Source: Fimenecus sp051881335
GTDB lineage: Bacteria > Bacillota > Clostridia > Oscillospirales > Acutalibacteraceae
Assembly (NCBI GenBank): GCA_051881335.1
Contig: JBJEPR010000098.1
Coordinates: 1 to 18,651, forward strand
DNA length: 18,651 nucleotides
Direction of reading: 5' to 3'
Shown here: positions 6,836 through 14,550 of the stretch, piece after piece
How the letters are laid out: each line of letters starts with the position of its first letter
How positions within the stretch are numbered: the first letter of the stretch is position 1
Made by a program: the position numbers and the translations under genes
Notes under the pieces: model-generated
Told to the model about the DNA's origin: nothing
Seen by the model: the letters and a program-made list of their open reading frames with translations, nothing else
The model's database searches: none

Positions 6836-8302
6836 TCATTCTGCGGACATCATACGGATATAGCGCTTAAAGAATTTTAAGCCGTCCGCCATACAGGAAA
6901 TCGGAATACGCTCGTCTGTACCGTGGGTGGTGAGCAACAACTTTGTATCCATTACAAACGGCGCAAAGCGGTAAATGTTGTCGCAGACCTCCTCGTAATG
7001 GTACGCGTCCGTGCCGCCCATCACAAGGTACGGTGCAACCAGCATATCGGGGTCTGTGCGGGTGCAGATTTCTTCCAAAATCTTGAAAGAACGGCTGTCG
7101 GTCGGCGAAACCTTGGACGCCTCTTTACCCTTTAAATACTCGACCTCAATCTCTTTGTTGCGCACGCACTTGCGGATATGCTCTTCAACATTTTTAATTG
7201 TCACACCGGGCATCATACGGAAATTCACGGTTACAGACGCTTTTTGCGGCAACACATTTGCCGCAGGACTGCCCTGGGCCATGGTAACGGCAGTTGTCGT
7301 ATGAATTAAAGACGCCGCGGGCGGGATTTTTTTCATCACCGCGGTAATCAGCGGCTTCAACAGCCACAAATTGCAAGTGACAATGCGCGCGGGGTAACTG
7401 ACATTTTTCCCGATTTTCGTGAACAATTCATAGACGAATGCGGGCATTTTGGCTTTAAACTGATGCCCCTCAATATCTTTGATAACATCTGCCAAAGCAC
7501 CGAGTGCGGTGTGTTCGGGCGGTTGGGAAGAATGTCCGCCTTTGGCAGAGACCGAAACGCGGTAATCGGCATAGCCTTTTTCGGCAATGCCCACGCCCGC
7601 CAGTTTTTTATTGATGATACTGCCGACATTCAAATTCAAAATTGCGCCGCCCTCGTCAATGACGCTGTCCAAATGAACGCCGCGTTCTTTTAATACTTCG
7701 GCAATACTGCCCGCGCCCGAGGTCGGTGCGGCAACGATTTCTTCATCGTGCCCAAAGCAAAGATACACGGTGCGTTCGGGTTGGAAGCCTTCGGCAAGGA
7801 GAGATTCCACACTTTCCAATACGGCAATCAGATGGTTTTTCATATCCAGCGCGCCGCGCCCCCATACGAATTCGCCGTCGTCCACACCGTCAAAGGCGGG
7901 GTGCGTCCAGTCCCCTTCGGTGCCCTCGGCAACGGGCACAACATCTTGATGCCCCAACAGCGCAATCGGCTCTAAATCGGGATTTTTGCCCTCCCAGGTA
8001 AACAACAAACTCGCGAGCGAAATTTCCTCGCATTTCAAGTTTTTGTAAACCAGCGGGAAGCGCTCCTCAAACAGCGCGTGCAAACGCTTAAACTCGTTCC
8101 AGTCCACCTTGTCCACATCGACATTGGAAATGGTCTTGATTTTAATGGCGTCGCTCAAATCCTTGCGGTATTTGTCCACATCAACCTGCTCGTCGGGCAA
8201 CGGTTCAAATTCGGTTTTTTCAGGCGTCCAAAATGCGGCGCGCACAAGCGTCACCACGATAAAAACACCCAACAGCCCTAAAATCGTCCACAAAATCCAC
8301 AT
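6836..8302 (-). CDS. Membrane-anchored M20 family metallopeptidase (carboxypeptidase S / PM20D1-like)
   Basis: The 488-residue protein begins with an uncleaved-looking membrane segment (about residues 2-23) followed by a Pro/Glu-rich linker. It then has the di-zinc M20 catalytic domain interrupted by a lid domain. Likely metal and catalytic residues are H118 and D120 in GHQDVVPV, D153 in GRGALDMK, E187-E188 in GHDEE, D216 in VIDEGGA and H460 near the C-terminus in THGTDERI. The dimerisation-domain motif AKGGHSSQPPEHTA is at about 253-266. The order and the GGTDAYHYE segment resemble yeast carboxypeptidase S and animal PM20D1, which hydrolyse blocked dipeptides or N-acyl amino acids. The natural substrate here is unknown. 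It lies 15 bases after hisE with a GGAGAG site and no terminator between, so it is the last gene of the his operon. Whether the active domain faces outside cannot be settled; the short basic residue count after the helix leaves topology open. Confidence 0.9.
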   Translation of the reverse strand: MWILWTILGLLGVFIVVTLVRAAFWTPEKTEFEPLPDEQVDVDKYRKDLSDAIKIKTISNVDVDKVDWNEFKRLHALFEERFPLVYKNLKCEEISLASLLFTWEGKNPDLEPIALLGHQDVVPVAEGTEGDWTHPAFDGVDDGEFVWGRGALDMKNHLIAVLESVESLLAEGFQPERTVYLCFGHDEEIVAAPTSGAGSIAEVLKERGVHLDSVIDEGGAILNLNVGSIINKKLAGVGIAEKGYADYRVSVSAKGGHSSQPPEHTALGALADVIKDIEGHQFKAKMPAFVYELFTKIGKNVSYPARIVTCNLWLLKPLITAVMKKIPPAASLIHTTTAVTMAQGSPAANVLPQKASVTVNFRMMPGVTIKNVEEHIRKCVRNKEIEVEYLKGKEASKVSPTDSRSFKILEEICTRTDPDMLVAPYLVMGGTDAYHYEEVCDNIYRFAPFVMDTKLLLTTHGTDERIPISCMADGLKFFKRYIRMMSAE

Positions 8303-8317
8303 TGTGCAACTCTCCTA

Positions 8318-8644
8318 TTATGTATTTTTATCGACTTTATGAAAAGTCTTTAAATTACCCGTTTTTTGGTGACGGCGCGCGAGCTCCGCTTTGACTTCGT
8401 CGGGTGTAATACCCTCGTTTGCCATCATCACAACCAAGTGAAACAGCAAATCGGAAATTTCGCCGACGGTATCCGCTTTCACGCCATTTTTCGCGGCGAT
8501 GATGGTTTCGGCGCTTTCTTCACCGACTTTTTTCAAAATTTTGTCAAGCCCCTGCTCGAAAAGATAGCAGGTGTAAGACCCCTCTTGCGGATTTTCGCGG
8601 CGCGAGGTCGCCACTTCGTACAGTTCGTCTAATACATCGTTCAT
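8318..8644 (-). CDS. hisE: Phosphoribosyl-ATP pyrophosphatase
   Basis: The 108-residue protein is a stand-alone HisE of the all-alpha MazG-like NTP pyrophosphatase fold. It has GSYTCYLFEQGLDKILKKVGEE near 21-42, the metal-binding EESAETIIAAKN segment (about 41-52), and DLLFHLVVMMANEG (about 64-77). It hydrolyses phosphoribosyl-ATP to phosphoribosyl-AMP and pyrophosphate, step 2 of histidine synthesis. It is separate from hisI, whereas many bacteria have a HisIE fusion. The ATG overlaps the hisI stop by 4 bases and has a GGAGGAG site inside hisI, so the two are translationally coupled and probably made in equal amounts. Confidence 0.95.
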   Translation of the reverse strand: MNDVLDELYEVATSRRENPQEGSYTCYLFEQGLDKILKKVGEESAETIIAAKNGVKADTVGEISDLLFHLVVMMANEGITPDEVKAELARRHQKTGNLKTFHKVDKNT

Positions 8645-8970
8645 TGGTCTTTCTCCTCCAATATCGGTTTAAAAAAGCAACTGTGACTGCCCGTGTGGCA
8701 GGCAGGACCTGTTTGCTCGACGGTGACAAGCAAGGTGTCGTCGTCACAGTCCCCTACAATCGAAAGTACACGCTGTTTGTGCCCCGAGGTTTCGCCTTTG
8801 TTCCAAAGGGTTTGCCGCGAACGGCTGAAAAACCAGGTGTATCCCGTTTCCAGCGTTTTTTGCAAAGATTCGCGGTTCATATAGGCAAGCATTAATACTT
8901 CGCCCGTTCCGCTTTCCTGCACAATGGCGGGGATTAAATCGGCTTTTTTAAAATACTTATCTAAGTCCAT
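8641..8970 (-). CDS. hisI: Phosphoribosyl-AMP cyclohydrolase
   Basis: The 109-residue enzyme has the hallmark run from GEVLMLAYMNRESL (about 20-33) through TGYTWFFSRSR and LWNKGETSGHKQ to DCDDDTLL. Zinc ligands appear in GDCDDD and in GPACHTGSHSCFF. It opens the purine ring of phosphoribosyl-AMP to give ProFAR, step 3 of the pathway. The ATG at 8968-8970 is chosen because GGAGGT (8976-8981) lies 5 bases before it. The frame stays open to 8997, but that extension is arginine-rich and merely overlaps the end of hisA. In the commonest operon order hisF lies between hisA and hisI; here only one base separates them. Confidence 0.95.
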   Translation of the reverse strand: MDLDKYFKKADLIPAIVQESGTGEVLMLAYMNRESLQKTLETGYTWFFSRSRQTLWNKGETSGHKQRVLSIVGDCDDDTLLVTVEQTGPACHTGSHSCFFKPILEEKDQ

Positions 8971-8971
8971 T

Positions 8972-9694
8972 TTACACCTCCGCCTGCGCCAAAGCAACCG
9001 CTTCTTTCAAATCCAATGTCCCTTTGTAAATTGAACGCCCGCAAATCGCACCGTACAGGTTTAATTCGACAAGTGCTTTTATATCGTTTATATCCTTGAT
9101 GCCGCCGCTTGCGACAACATTGCAGGAAACGGCTTCGTTTAAGGCTTGTAATTGTTCTAAATTCGGGCCGGACAGCATACCGTCGCGGTCAATATCGGTA
9201 AAAATCACGGTACGAGCACCCGCCTGCTCCATCTCTTTCGCGAGCGTGATGTAATCGACCGTGCCCGTTTCCACCCAGCCCTCGGTGGCGACAAAGCCGC
9301 CGCGTGCGTCAATGCCGACGGCGATTTTGTCACCGTACAATTTGCACGCTTCGCGCACCAAGGACGGATTTTTGACCGCCGCCGAGCCGAGTACCACGCG
9401 CGAAATTCCACGCGAGAGATAATATTCCACATCATCTATGGTGCGAATACCGCCGCCGACCTCGACTTGCAAGCCGCTGTTTGCGGCAACCTCTGTGAAA
9501 ATATGCGTGTTTTTGCGCTCGCCCGCACACGCGCCGTCCAAATCGACCATATGTATCCATTTTGCACCCGCCGCTTTAAATGCGGCGGCGGTGTCAAGAT
9601 AACTGTCCGCCACCTGTTCAGCAGACGCCATATCGCCTTTGTAAAGGCGCACGCAAGCGCCGCCTTTAATATCAATTGCAGGAAAAATCAGCAT
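8972..9694 (-). CDS. hisA: ProFAR isomerase (HisA)
   Basis: The 240-residue TIM barrel begins LIFPAIDIKGGACVRLYKG with catalytic D8 and has the second catalytic aspartate D129 in GIDARGG. Phosphate-binding loops are VGGGIR (about 79-84), VLGSAAVKNP (101-110) and ASGGIKD (195-201). The GWVETG segment (139-144) marks HisA rather than HisF, which lacks that tryptophan loop. It converts ProFAR to PRFAR, the substrate of the HisH-HisF synthase. The ATG has GGAGAACGG upstream. The 25-base gap between hisB and hisA is where hisH is commonly found. Confidence 0.96.
   Translation of the reverse strand: MLIFPAIDIKGGACVRLYKGDMASAEQVADSYLDTAAAFKAAGAKWIHMVDLDGACAGERKNTHIFTEVAANSGLQVEVGGGIRTIDDVEYYLSRGISRVVLGSAAVKNPSLVREACKLYGDKIAVGIDARGGFVATEGWVETGTVDYITLAKEMEQAGARTVIFTDIDRDGMLSGPNLEQLQALNEAVSCNVVASGGIKDINDIKALVELNLYGAICGRSIYKGTLDLKEAVALAQAEV
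8976..8981 (-). promoter_or_regulatory. Ribosome binding site that sets the hisI start
   Basis: GGAGGT on the minus strand lies 5 bases before the ATG at 8970 and is embedded in the last codons of hisA. It rules out the longer reading from 8997 and implies coupling of hisI to hisA translation. Confidence 0.8.
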
Positions 9695-9719
9695 ACCGTT
9701 CTCCGTTTATATGTATTGT

Positions 9720-10301
9720 TTAATCGAGTATCCCTTTTGTGGAAAGCACCGCGCCGTCCGCCGTTTTTTGGCAAGCGATTTTGAGTGCGTGCCCTGCCGC
9801 TTTAAAGAGCGCTTCCAGCATATGGTGGGAATTTTCACCATAAGGTGCGCGCAAATGCAAGGTTATCCCTGCGTTAAACGCCAATGCGCGGAAAAATTCC
9901 GCCCCCATACAAGTGTCGAATTCGCCGACGCGTTCTTCGGGGAAACGCGCGTCAAACACCAAATACGGTCTACCGCTGATGTCCGCCGCACAAAAGCCCA
10001 ACGCCTCGTCCATCGGCACAAAGAAACTGCCGTAGCGTGCAATGCCCGCCTTGTCGCCGAGCGCTTTTAGAAACGCCTGCCCCAAAACGATGCCTGTATC
10101 TTCGATTGTGTGGTGACAGTCCACCTCTAAATCGCCTTTACAGGTAAGTTGCAGCCCAAAGCCGCCGTGCACGGCGAATGCGGTCAGCATATGGTCAAAA
10201 AAGCCGATGCCCGTTTGCACGGACACCTCGCCGCCGTCTAAACACAACTGCACGGAAATGTCGGTCTCTTTGGATTTGCGCGAAACACTTGCCGTTCTCA
10301 T
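9720..10301 (-). CDS. hisB: Imidazoleglycerol-phosphate dehydratase
   Basis: The 193-residue monofunctional HisB has both halves of the duplicated fold. Metal-binding histidines are in FFDHML (about 34-39), CHHTIEDTG (62-70) and GENSHHMLEALFKA (155-168). FDTCMGAEFFRALAFNAG (128-145) is also typical. It dehydrates imidazoleglycerol phosphate to imidazoleacetol phosphate. There is no fused histidinol phosphatase domain, so that activity must come from another gene (hisK/PHP or HAD type). The start overlaps the hisC stop by 4 bases. It uses the product of HisH-HisF, which this operon does not encode. Confidence 0.97.
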   Translation of the reverse strand: MRTASVSRKSKETDISVQLCLDGGEVSVQTGIGFFDHMLTAFAVHGGFGLQLTCKGDLEVDCHHTIEDTGIVLGQAFLKALGDKAGIARYGSFFVPMDEALGFCAADISGRPYLVFDARFPEERVGEFDTCMGAEFFRALAFNAGITLHLRAPYGENSHHMLEALFKAAGHALKIACQKTADGAVLSTKGILD

Positions 10302-11359
10302 ACGCGTGCTCCTTTCAAATACGCGGTGATTTCCGCAATAACCGCGTCATTTTCATAATTTCTGCCTGCGGTAATGCGCAAGCAGTCGCCCATTTTGCGC
10401 ACCACAATGCCTTTTTCTTTTAAATATGCAAAAATCCCCGCCGCATCTTTACATTCCACATACACAAAATTCGCGTCAGTGGGTATGGGGTGGAAATCCT
10501 GCGGAAATTCTTCTTCGATTTTCAACAACGCGGCATACAAATCGTCGCGCGACTCCAAAATGCGCTGTAAAGCAGAACGGATATATTCGGGATGCGAAAA
10601 AATCACCGTGCCGACTGTTTGCGTGAGCGCATTCAAATTGTAAGGCGATTTCACCGCCTGCAAAACGCGAATTAAGCGCGCCTGCCCGACGGCAAACCCC
10701 AAACGCACCGACGCCATACCGATTGCTTTTGAGCAAGTTTTCAAAATCAGTAAATTGTCATACTGCGAAAATTCCGAAAGCAAGCTTTGGTCGGAAAAAT
10801 CCATATACGCTTCGTCCAGCACGACAAGGGATTTTACCGAAGTAATCAGGCGGCGTACTTCTTCTTTTTTCAGCACGCGCCCTGTCGGGTTGCAGGGATT
10901 GGAAAACACAATTAACCGTGCATTTTCGCGGTTTGCGGTTTCAATCAGCAAATCCGTGTCAATCGTATAGTCTTTTTTCTTTTGCACCGTCACGACCTTG
11001 CACTCGACCAACGACGCATAAAACGCATACATTGAAAAATCGGGTGAAACGGTCACTACGGTGTCGCCCTTTTGCAGAAAGGCATTCATCAGTACCGAAA
11101 TAACCTCGTCCGAGCCACTACCCGCCATCACACATTCTTTCGGCACGCCGAAACACTTTGCAAAGCCCGCGCGGACTTCGTTGGCATACGGGTCGGGGTA
11201 GCGGTTGAAATGCGTATTGGAAATCGCCTCGGCAATTTCCGCTTTCATCTCTTTCGAGAGCGTCACAAATGACTCGTTCGCGTCCAAGCGGACAGGATAC
11301 TGCCCTTCAATCGGGTCATACGGTGTTAAATTCTTGATTTTTTCGTTGAGTTCAAACAT
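10298..11359 (-). CDS. hisC: Histidinol-phosphate aminotransferase
   Basis: The 353-residue fold-type I PLP enzyme has the substrate-contacting LDANES (25-30) and the N-terminal NRYPDP (52-57). It also has GSGSDEVI (80-87), SNPCNPTG (153-160), DEAYMDF (182-188), the Schiff-base lysine K211 in KTCSKAIGMA, and phosphate-binding R219 in VRLGF. It transfers an amino group from glutamate to imidazoleacetol phosphate. Its ATG has AAAGGAAG 11 bases upstream, 17 bases after hisD; its stop overlaps hisB. Length is typical of Firmicute HisC. Confidence 0.96.
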   Translation of the reverse strand: MFELNEKIKNLTPYDPIEGQYPVRLDANESFVTLSKEMKAEIAEAISNTHFNRYPDPYANEVRAGFAKCFGVPKECVMAGSGSDEVISVLMNAFLQKGDTVVTVSPDFSMYAFYASLVECKVVTVQKKKDYTIDTDLLIETANRENARLIVFSNPCNPTGRVLKKEEVRRLITSVKSLVVLDEAYMDFSDQSLLSEFSQYDNLLILKTCSKAIGMASVRLGFAVGQARLIRVLQAVKSPYNLNALTQTVGTVIFSHPEYIRSALQRILESRDDLYAALLKIEEEFPQDFHPIPTDANFVYVECKDAAGIFAYLKEKGIVVRKMGDCLRITAGRNYENDAVIAEITAYLKGARV

Positions 11360-11376
11360 ACAAACGGGTACTTCCT

Positions 11377-12660
11377 TTAAAATCTAACCTTAATAGAGTT
11401 CGCGTGCGCGGTTAAACCCTCGGTATCGGCAAGTTTTACAATATCGTCCTTTGCTTCGCGAAGCGCGTCCTCGGTGTAATAAATGAAACTGGATTTTTTC
11501 ACAAAACTGTCTACGGAAAGCGGGGAAAAGAACCGCGCCGTGCCGCTGGTGGGCAACACATGGTTTGGCCCTGCATAGTAATCGCCCAAAGGCTCGGGCG
11601 AATAGTGCCCTAAAAACACACTGCCCGCGTTGTCGATTTCACCGATGTATTCAAGCGGATTTTTGACCGCCATTTCGAGGTGCTCGGGCGCCAATTCGTT
11701 GGCAAAGCGCACCGCTTCGTCCATATCGTTGCACACGATAATCGCGCCGAAATTGTCAAGCGACTCCGAGATAATCTCTTTGCGGGAAAGCGTTTGCATT
11801 TGGCGTTCCAATTCCTCGGCGGTTTTGTTGGCAATCGTGAAACTTGTGGTCAACAAAATCGCACTTGCCATTTTGTCGTGCTCCGCCTGGCTCATCAAAT
11901 CCGCCGCCAAGAATTTGGGGTTGGCGGTTTCATCGGCGACAATCAAAATTTCAGAAGGTCCTGCAATCATATCAATATCCACCGTGCCATACAGCAGTTT
12001 TTTCGCGGTAGCAACATAAATGTTCCCCGGCCCGACAATTTTATCGACCTTCGGGACGGTTTCGGTGCCATACGCCAGCGCGGCAACCGCTTGCGCGCCG
12101 CCCATTAAGAATACGCGGTCTACGCCTGCAATTTTCGCCGCCGCCAAAATATCGGGGTTTGCCGTACCGTCTTTGCGCGGGGGCGTGACCATCACAATCT
12201 CTTCCACGCCCGCGATTTTAGCAGGAATGGCATTCATCAATACGCTCGACGGGTACGCCGCCGTGCCGCCCGGCACATAAATGCCCACGCGGTGCAGTCC
12301 GCGAATTCTCTGTCCCAAAATCACGCCGTTTTCTTTTGGCTCAAGCCAACTTTGCTGCTTTTGGCGCTGATGAAAATCGCGGATATTGTCCGCCGCCTTA
12401 TAAAGCGCATAAATAAAATCGCTGTCACACTGTTCAATAGACGCGTCCAATTCTTCTTTGGAGATTTCGGGCTTTTCGGGCACGGAGCCGTCAAATTTCA
12501 TTGTGTATTCGCGCACGGAGGTGTCGCCGTACTGCCGCACATTCTGCAAAATCTCGCTGACCGCCGCCGTAACGGTGCGGTCGATTTCGCCGCTTCGCTG
12601 TTTTAACTGTTCTATGAGCTTGCGTTCGGCAACGCCGTCCGCCTTTGCAATCCGTATCAT
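11377..12660 (-). CDS. hisD: Histidinol dehydrogenase
   Basis: The 427-residue NAD-dependent enzyme aligns almost residue for residue in numbering with E. coli HisD. It has the PGGTAAYPSSVLMNAIPAK block (130-148), the VGPGN nucleotide loop (209-213) and DMIAGPSEILIVAD (230-243). Zinc ligands are Q258, H261, D360 and H419, and the catalytic pair is E326-H327 in LAPEHLE. It oxidises histidinol to histidine in two steps and ends the pathway. The ATG overlaps the hisG stop by 4 bases. No key residue is missing. Confidence 0.97.
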   Translation of the reverse strand: MIRIAKADGVAERKLIEQLKQRSGEIDRTVTAAVSEILQNVRQYGDTSVREYTMKFDGSVPEKPEISKEELDASIEQCDSDFIYALYKAADNIRDFHQRQKQQSWLEPKENGVILGQRIRGLHRVGIYVPGGTAAYPSSVLMNAIPAKIAGVEEIVMVTPPRKDGTANPDILAAAKIAGVDRVFLMGGAQAVAALAYGTETVPKVDKIVGPGNIYVATAKKLLYGTVDIDMIAGPSEILIVADETANPKFLAADLMSQAEHDKMASAILLTTSFTIANKTAEELERQMQTLSRKEIISESLDNFGAIIVCNDMDEAVRFANELAPEHLEMAVKNPLEYIGEIDNAGSVFLGHYSPEPLGDYYAGPNHVLPTSGTARFFSPLSVDSFVKKSSFIYYTEDALREAKDDIVKLADTEGLTAHANSIKVRF

Positions 12661-13295
12661 TTTGCCGCCTCCTGTTTCGCCTGTTCAATGTCCTGTAAAA
12701 ATGCGTCAATTTCCGCGCGGCGCAGTTTCATACTTGCCGTATTGACAATCACGCGCGCCGAAATCGGCATAATCGTTTCATACACTTCCAAGCCATTTTC
12801 CTTTAAGGTTGTGCCCGTTTCCACAATATCGACAATCGCGTCGGACAAATCTAAAAGCGGCGCGAGTTCCACCGAGCCCTCAATTTTGATGATTTTTACA
12901 TCCATCCCCTTGCCCTCAAAAAAGGCTTTGGTGACATTCGGGTATTTGGTGGCAATGCGTTTCACATTGTAGCCGCTGTAAAAATCGCCGCCCGCTTTGC
13001 CTGCCAGGCAGAAATTGCATTTTCCGAGTTCCAAGTCGCAGACCTCGTAAAAGCTTTTGCCGTTTTCAACAATCGTGTCTTTTCCGACCACGCCGATGTC
13101 GCAAACGCCGTGCTCCACATAGGTAATCACATCGGCGGCTTTGGCAAGCACCGCTTCGTATTTTTCGCCCACGGGCAAAATTAAGCGTCTGCCTTTGTTC
13201 AAAAGTTCCGTGCAATCCAAGCCCATTTTTTGAAACAGGTCAACGGTTTGCTTTTCGAGCCGCCCTTTGGTTAGGGCAATGCGCAATTTTCTCAT
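12657..13295 (-). CDS. hisG: ATP phosphoribosyltransferase catalytic subunit, short form
   Basis: The 212-residue protein is the short-form HisG. It has the periplasmic-binding-like catalytic core starting LRIALTKGRL, CDIGVVGKD at about 65-73, and the PRPP-binding segment DIVETGTTLKENGL (156-169). It lacks the C-terminal allosteric domain of the roughly 300-residue long form, so it needs HisZ for activity and feedback inhibition by histidine. The upstream overlapping hisZ supplies it. It makes phosphoribosyl-ATP from ATP and PRPP, the committed step. An AGGAGGT site lies inside the end of hisZ, so the two subunits are translationally coupled. Confidence 0.97.
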   Translation of the reverse strand: MRKLRIALTKGRLEKQTVDLFQKMGLDCTELLNKGRRLILPVGEKYEAVLAKAADVITYVEHGVCDIGVVGKDTIVENGKSFYEVCDLELGKCNFCLAGKAGGDFYSGYNVKRIATKYPNVTKAFFEGKGMDVKIIKIEGSVELAPLLDLSDAIVDIVETGTTLKENGLEVYETIMPISARVIVNTASMKLRRAEIDAFLQDIEQAKQEAAK

Positions 13296-14491
13296 ACCGT
13301 GACCTCCTCTTTGCCGTTTTTACCGATTTTCAAAATAGTTTTGATGCCGTGTGCTTCAGCGTATTTTTTCGCCGCGGCAAAATCCGTGCAAACGCTGTGT
13401 TCGCAGGTTTTGCCCGCTTTTGTCCATTCGCGGAACAACTGTAAAGCCTCGGTTTCGTAGCCGTCCTCGCCGAACAACAGATATTCGGGCGCAGATGGGG
13501 CGGTAATCTCCCCGCGTGAAAGCTTGGCGCGCGCCAAATCGTCAATATTTAAGCCGAAGCCCGTCGCGGGCAAATCCGCACCGAATTCGGAGATGAGGCT
13601 GTCATACCGCCCGCCCGACAGTACCGTCACACCGCTGCCCGCAGTATAGCCGCGGAAAATAATGCCCGTATAATAGTTACTGCGGTGCACAAGGCTTAAA
13701 TCAAGTATAATTTTTTCGGATAATCCCGCTTTTTCAAGCCGTTCGTAAATCGTTTGCAAATAGGAAAGCGCTTTGTGCGCCTGCGGGCTGTCCACCACCG
13801 CGGCGGCATTCAAAAGCACCTCTGCCCCGCCGAACATTTTGGGGAGATTGCGAAGCGTATCGGTAATCGGATTTTTGCCGATTTTGTCAAGCACTGCCCC
13901 CAGCGCAACATAATTTTTCTGCTCCATACAGTCAAAAATTTCGCCGACGGTATCGTCGTCGCAGTCGAGCGCGGCGCAAAGCGATTTAAAATATCCCGCG
14001 TGTCCGATTTCGATTTTGTAATCGGGCGCGCCGCACGCTTCCAGCGCTTCAATCGCCATCGTAATGACTTCCAAATCCGCACGCAAGCCTTTTGCACCGA
14101 TTAACTCAATCCCGCTTTGGGCGGTTTCGTCACTGTGCCCCGAAAGCTTGGGGCGGCGGGTGAACACATTTTGGTTGTAGTAAAGCCGCAAGGGGTATTC
14201 TGCCCCCTGCAAGCGCGTTGCCGCCACACGGGCTATAGGCAAGGTCGAATCGGGGCGCAGTACCAACAGCCGCCCGTATGCATCGGTCATCGAATACAGC
14301 GTTTCGGGTAATGCGCCTGCGCTTTCACGGTTGAACACATCGAAAAATTCCACCGTCGGCGTCATCACACGCCGATACCCGTGCGCTTTAAATAAATCGG
14401 AAAGCTGACGCTCCACCGCGCGGCGGGCGTCGCTTTCTTCAAATAAATAATCCCTTGTGCCCTCGGGGGTAAGTTTTGCGTAATTTTTCAT
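13292..14491 (-). CDS. hisZ: ATP phosphoribosyltransferase regulatory subunit (HisRS-like paralogue)
   Basis: The 399-residue protein is a class II aminoacyl-tRNA synthetase-like protein. It has the opening PEGTRDYLFEE, a motif-2-like region LRLYYNQNVFTRRP, a GIELIGAKGL block and the C-terminal GGRYDSLISEFG and ATGFGLNIDDL. It lacks a full HisRS anticodon-binding domain, is shorter than HisRS (about 420), and is directly coupled to a short hisG, so HisZ is preferred over a true histidyl-tRNA synthetase. The ATG at 14489-14491 has AAAGGA 8 bases ahead. The frame is open about 68 codons further, to 14695, but that stretch translates palindromic repeat DNA and is rejected. It is the first gene of the operon and senses histidine for HisG. 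Confidence 0.95.
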   Translation of the reverse strand: MKNYAKLTPEGTRDYLFEESDARRAVERQLSDLFKAHGYRRVMTPTVEFFDVFNRESAGALPETLYSMTDAYGRLLVLRPDSTLPIARVAATRLQGAEYPLRLYYNQNVFTRRPKLSGHSDETAQSGIELIGAKGLRADLEVITMAIEALEACGAPDYKIEIGHAGYFKSLCAALDCDDDTVGEIFDCMEQKNYVALGAVLDKIGKNPITDTLRNLPKMFGGAEVLLNAAAVVDSPQAHKALSYLQTIYERLEKAGLSEKIILDLSLVHRSNYYTGIIFRGYTAGSGVTVLSGGRYDSLISEFGADLPATGFGLNIDDLARAKLSRGEITAPSAPEYLLFGEDGYETEALQLFREWTKAGKTCEHSVCTDFAAAKKYAEAHGIKTILKIGKNGKEEVTV

Positions 14492-14499
14492 ATCGGGAG

Positions 14500-14505
14500 T
14501 CCTTT
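14500..14505 (-). promoter_or_regulatory. Ribosome binding site that sets the hisZ start
   Basis: AAAGGA on the minus strand, 8 bases before the ATG at 14491. Coding-like similarity to HisZ begins only at this ATG. Confidence 0.7.
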
Positions 14506-14550
14506 CGAAATGTGTGGATAAACGGGGGTGTCCGTGATTTCGCGCGTGTC

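Noticed and set aside
13292..14491. True histidyl-tRNA synthetase (hisS) instead of hisZ
   Set aside because: It is translationally coupled to a short-form hisG that needs HisZ, and the C-terminal region is shorter and does not look like a full anticodon-binding domain.
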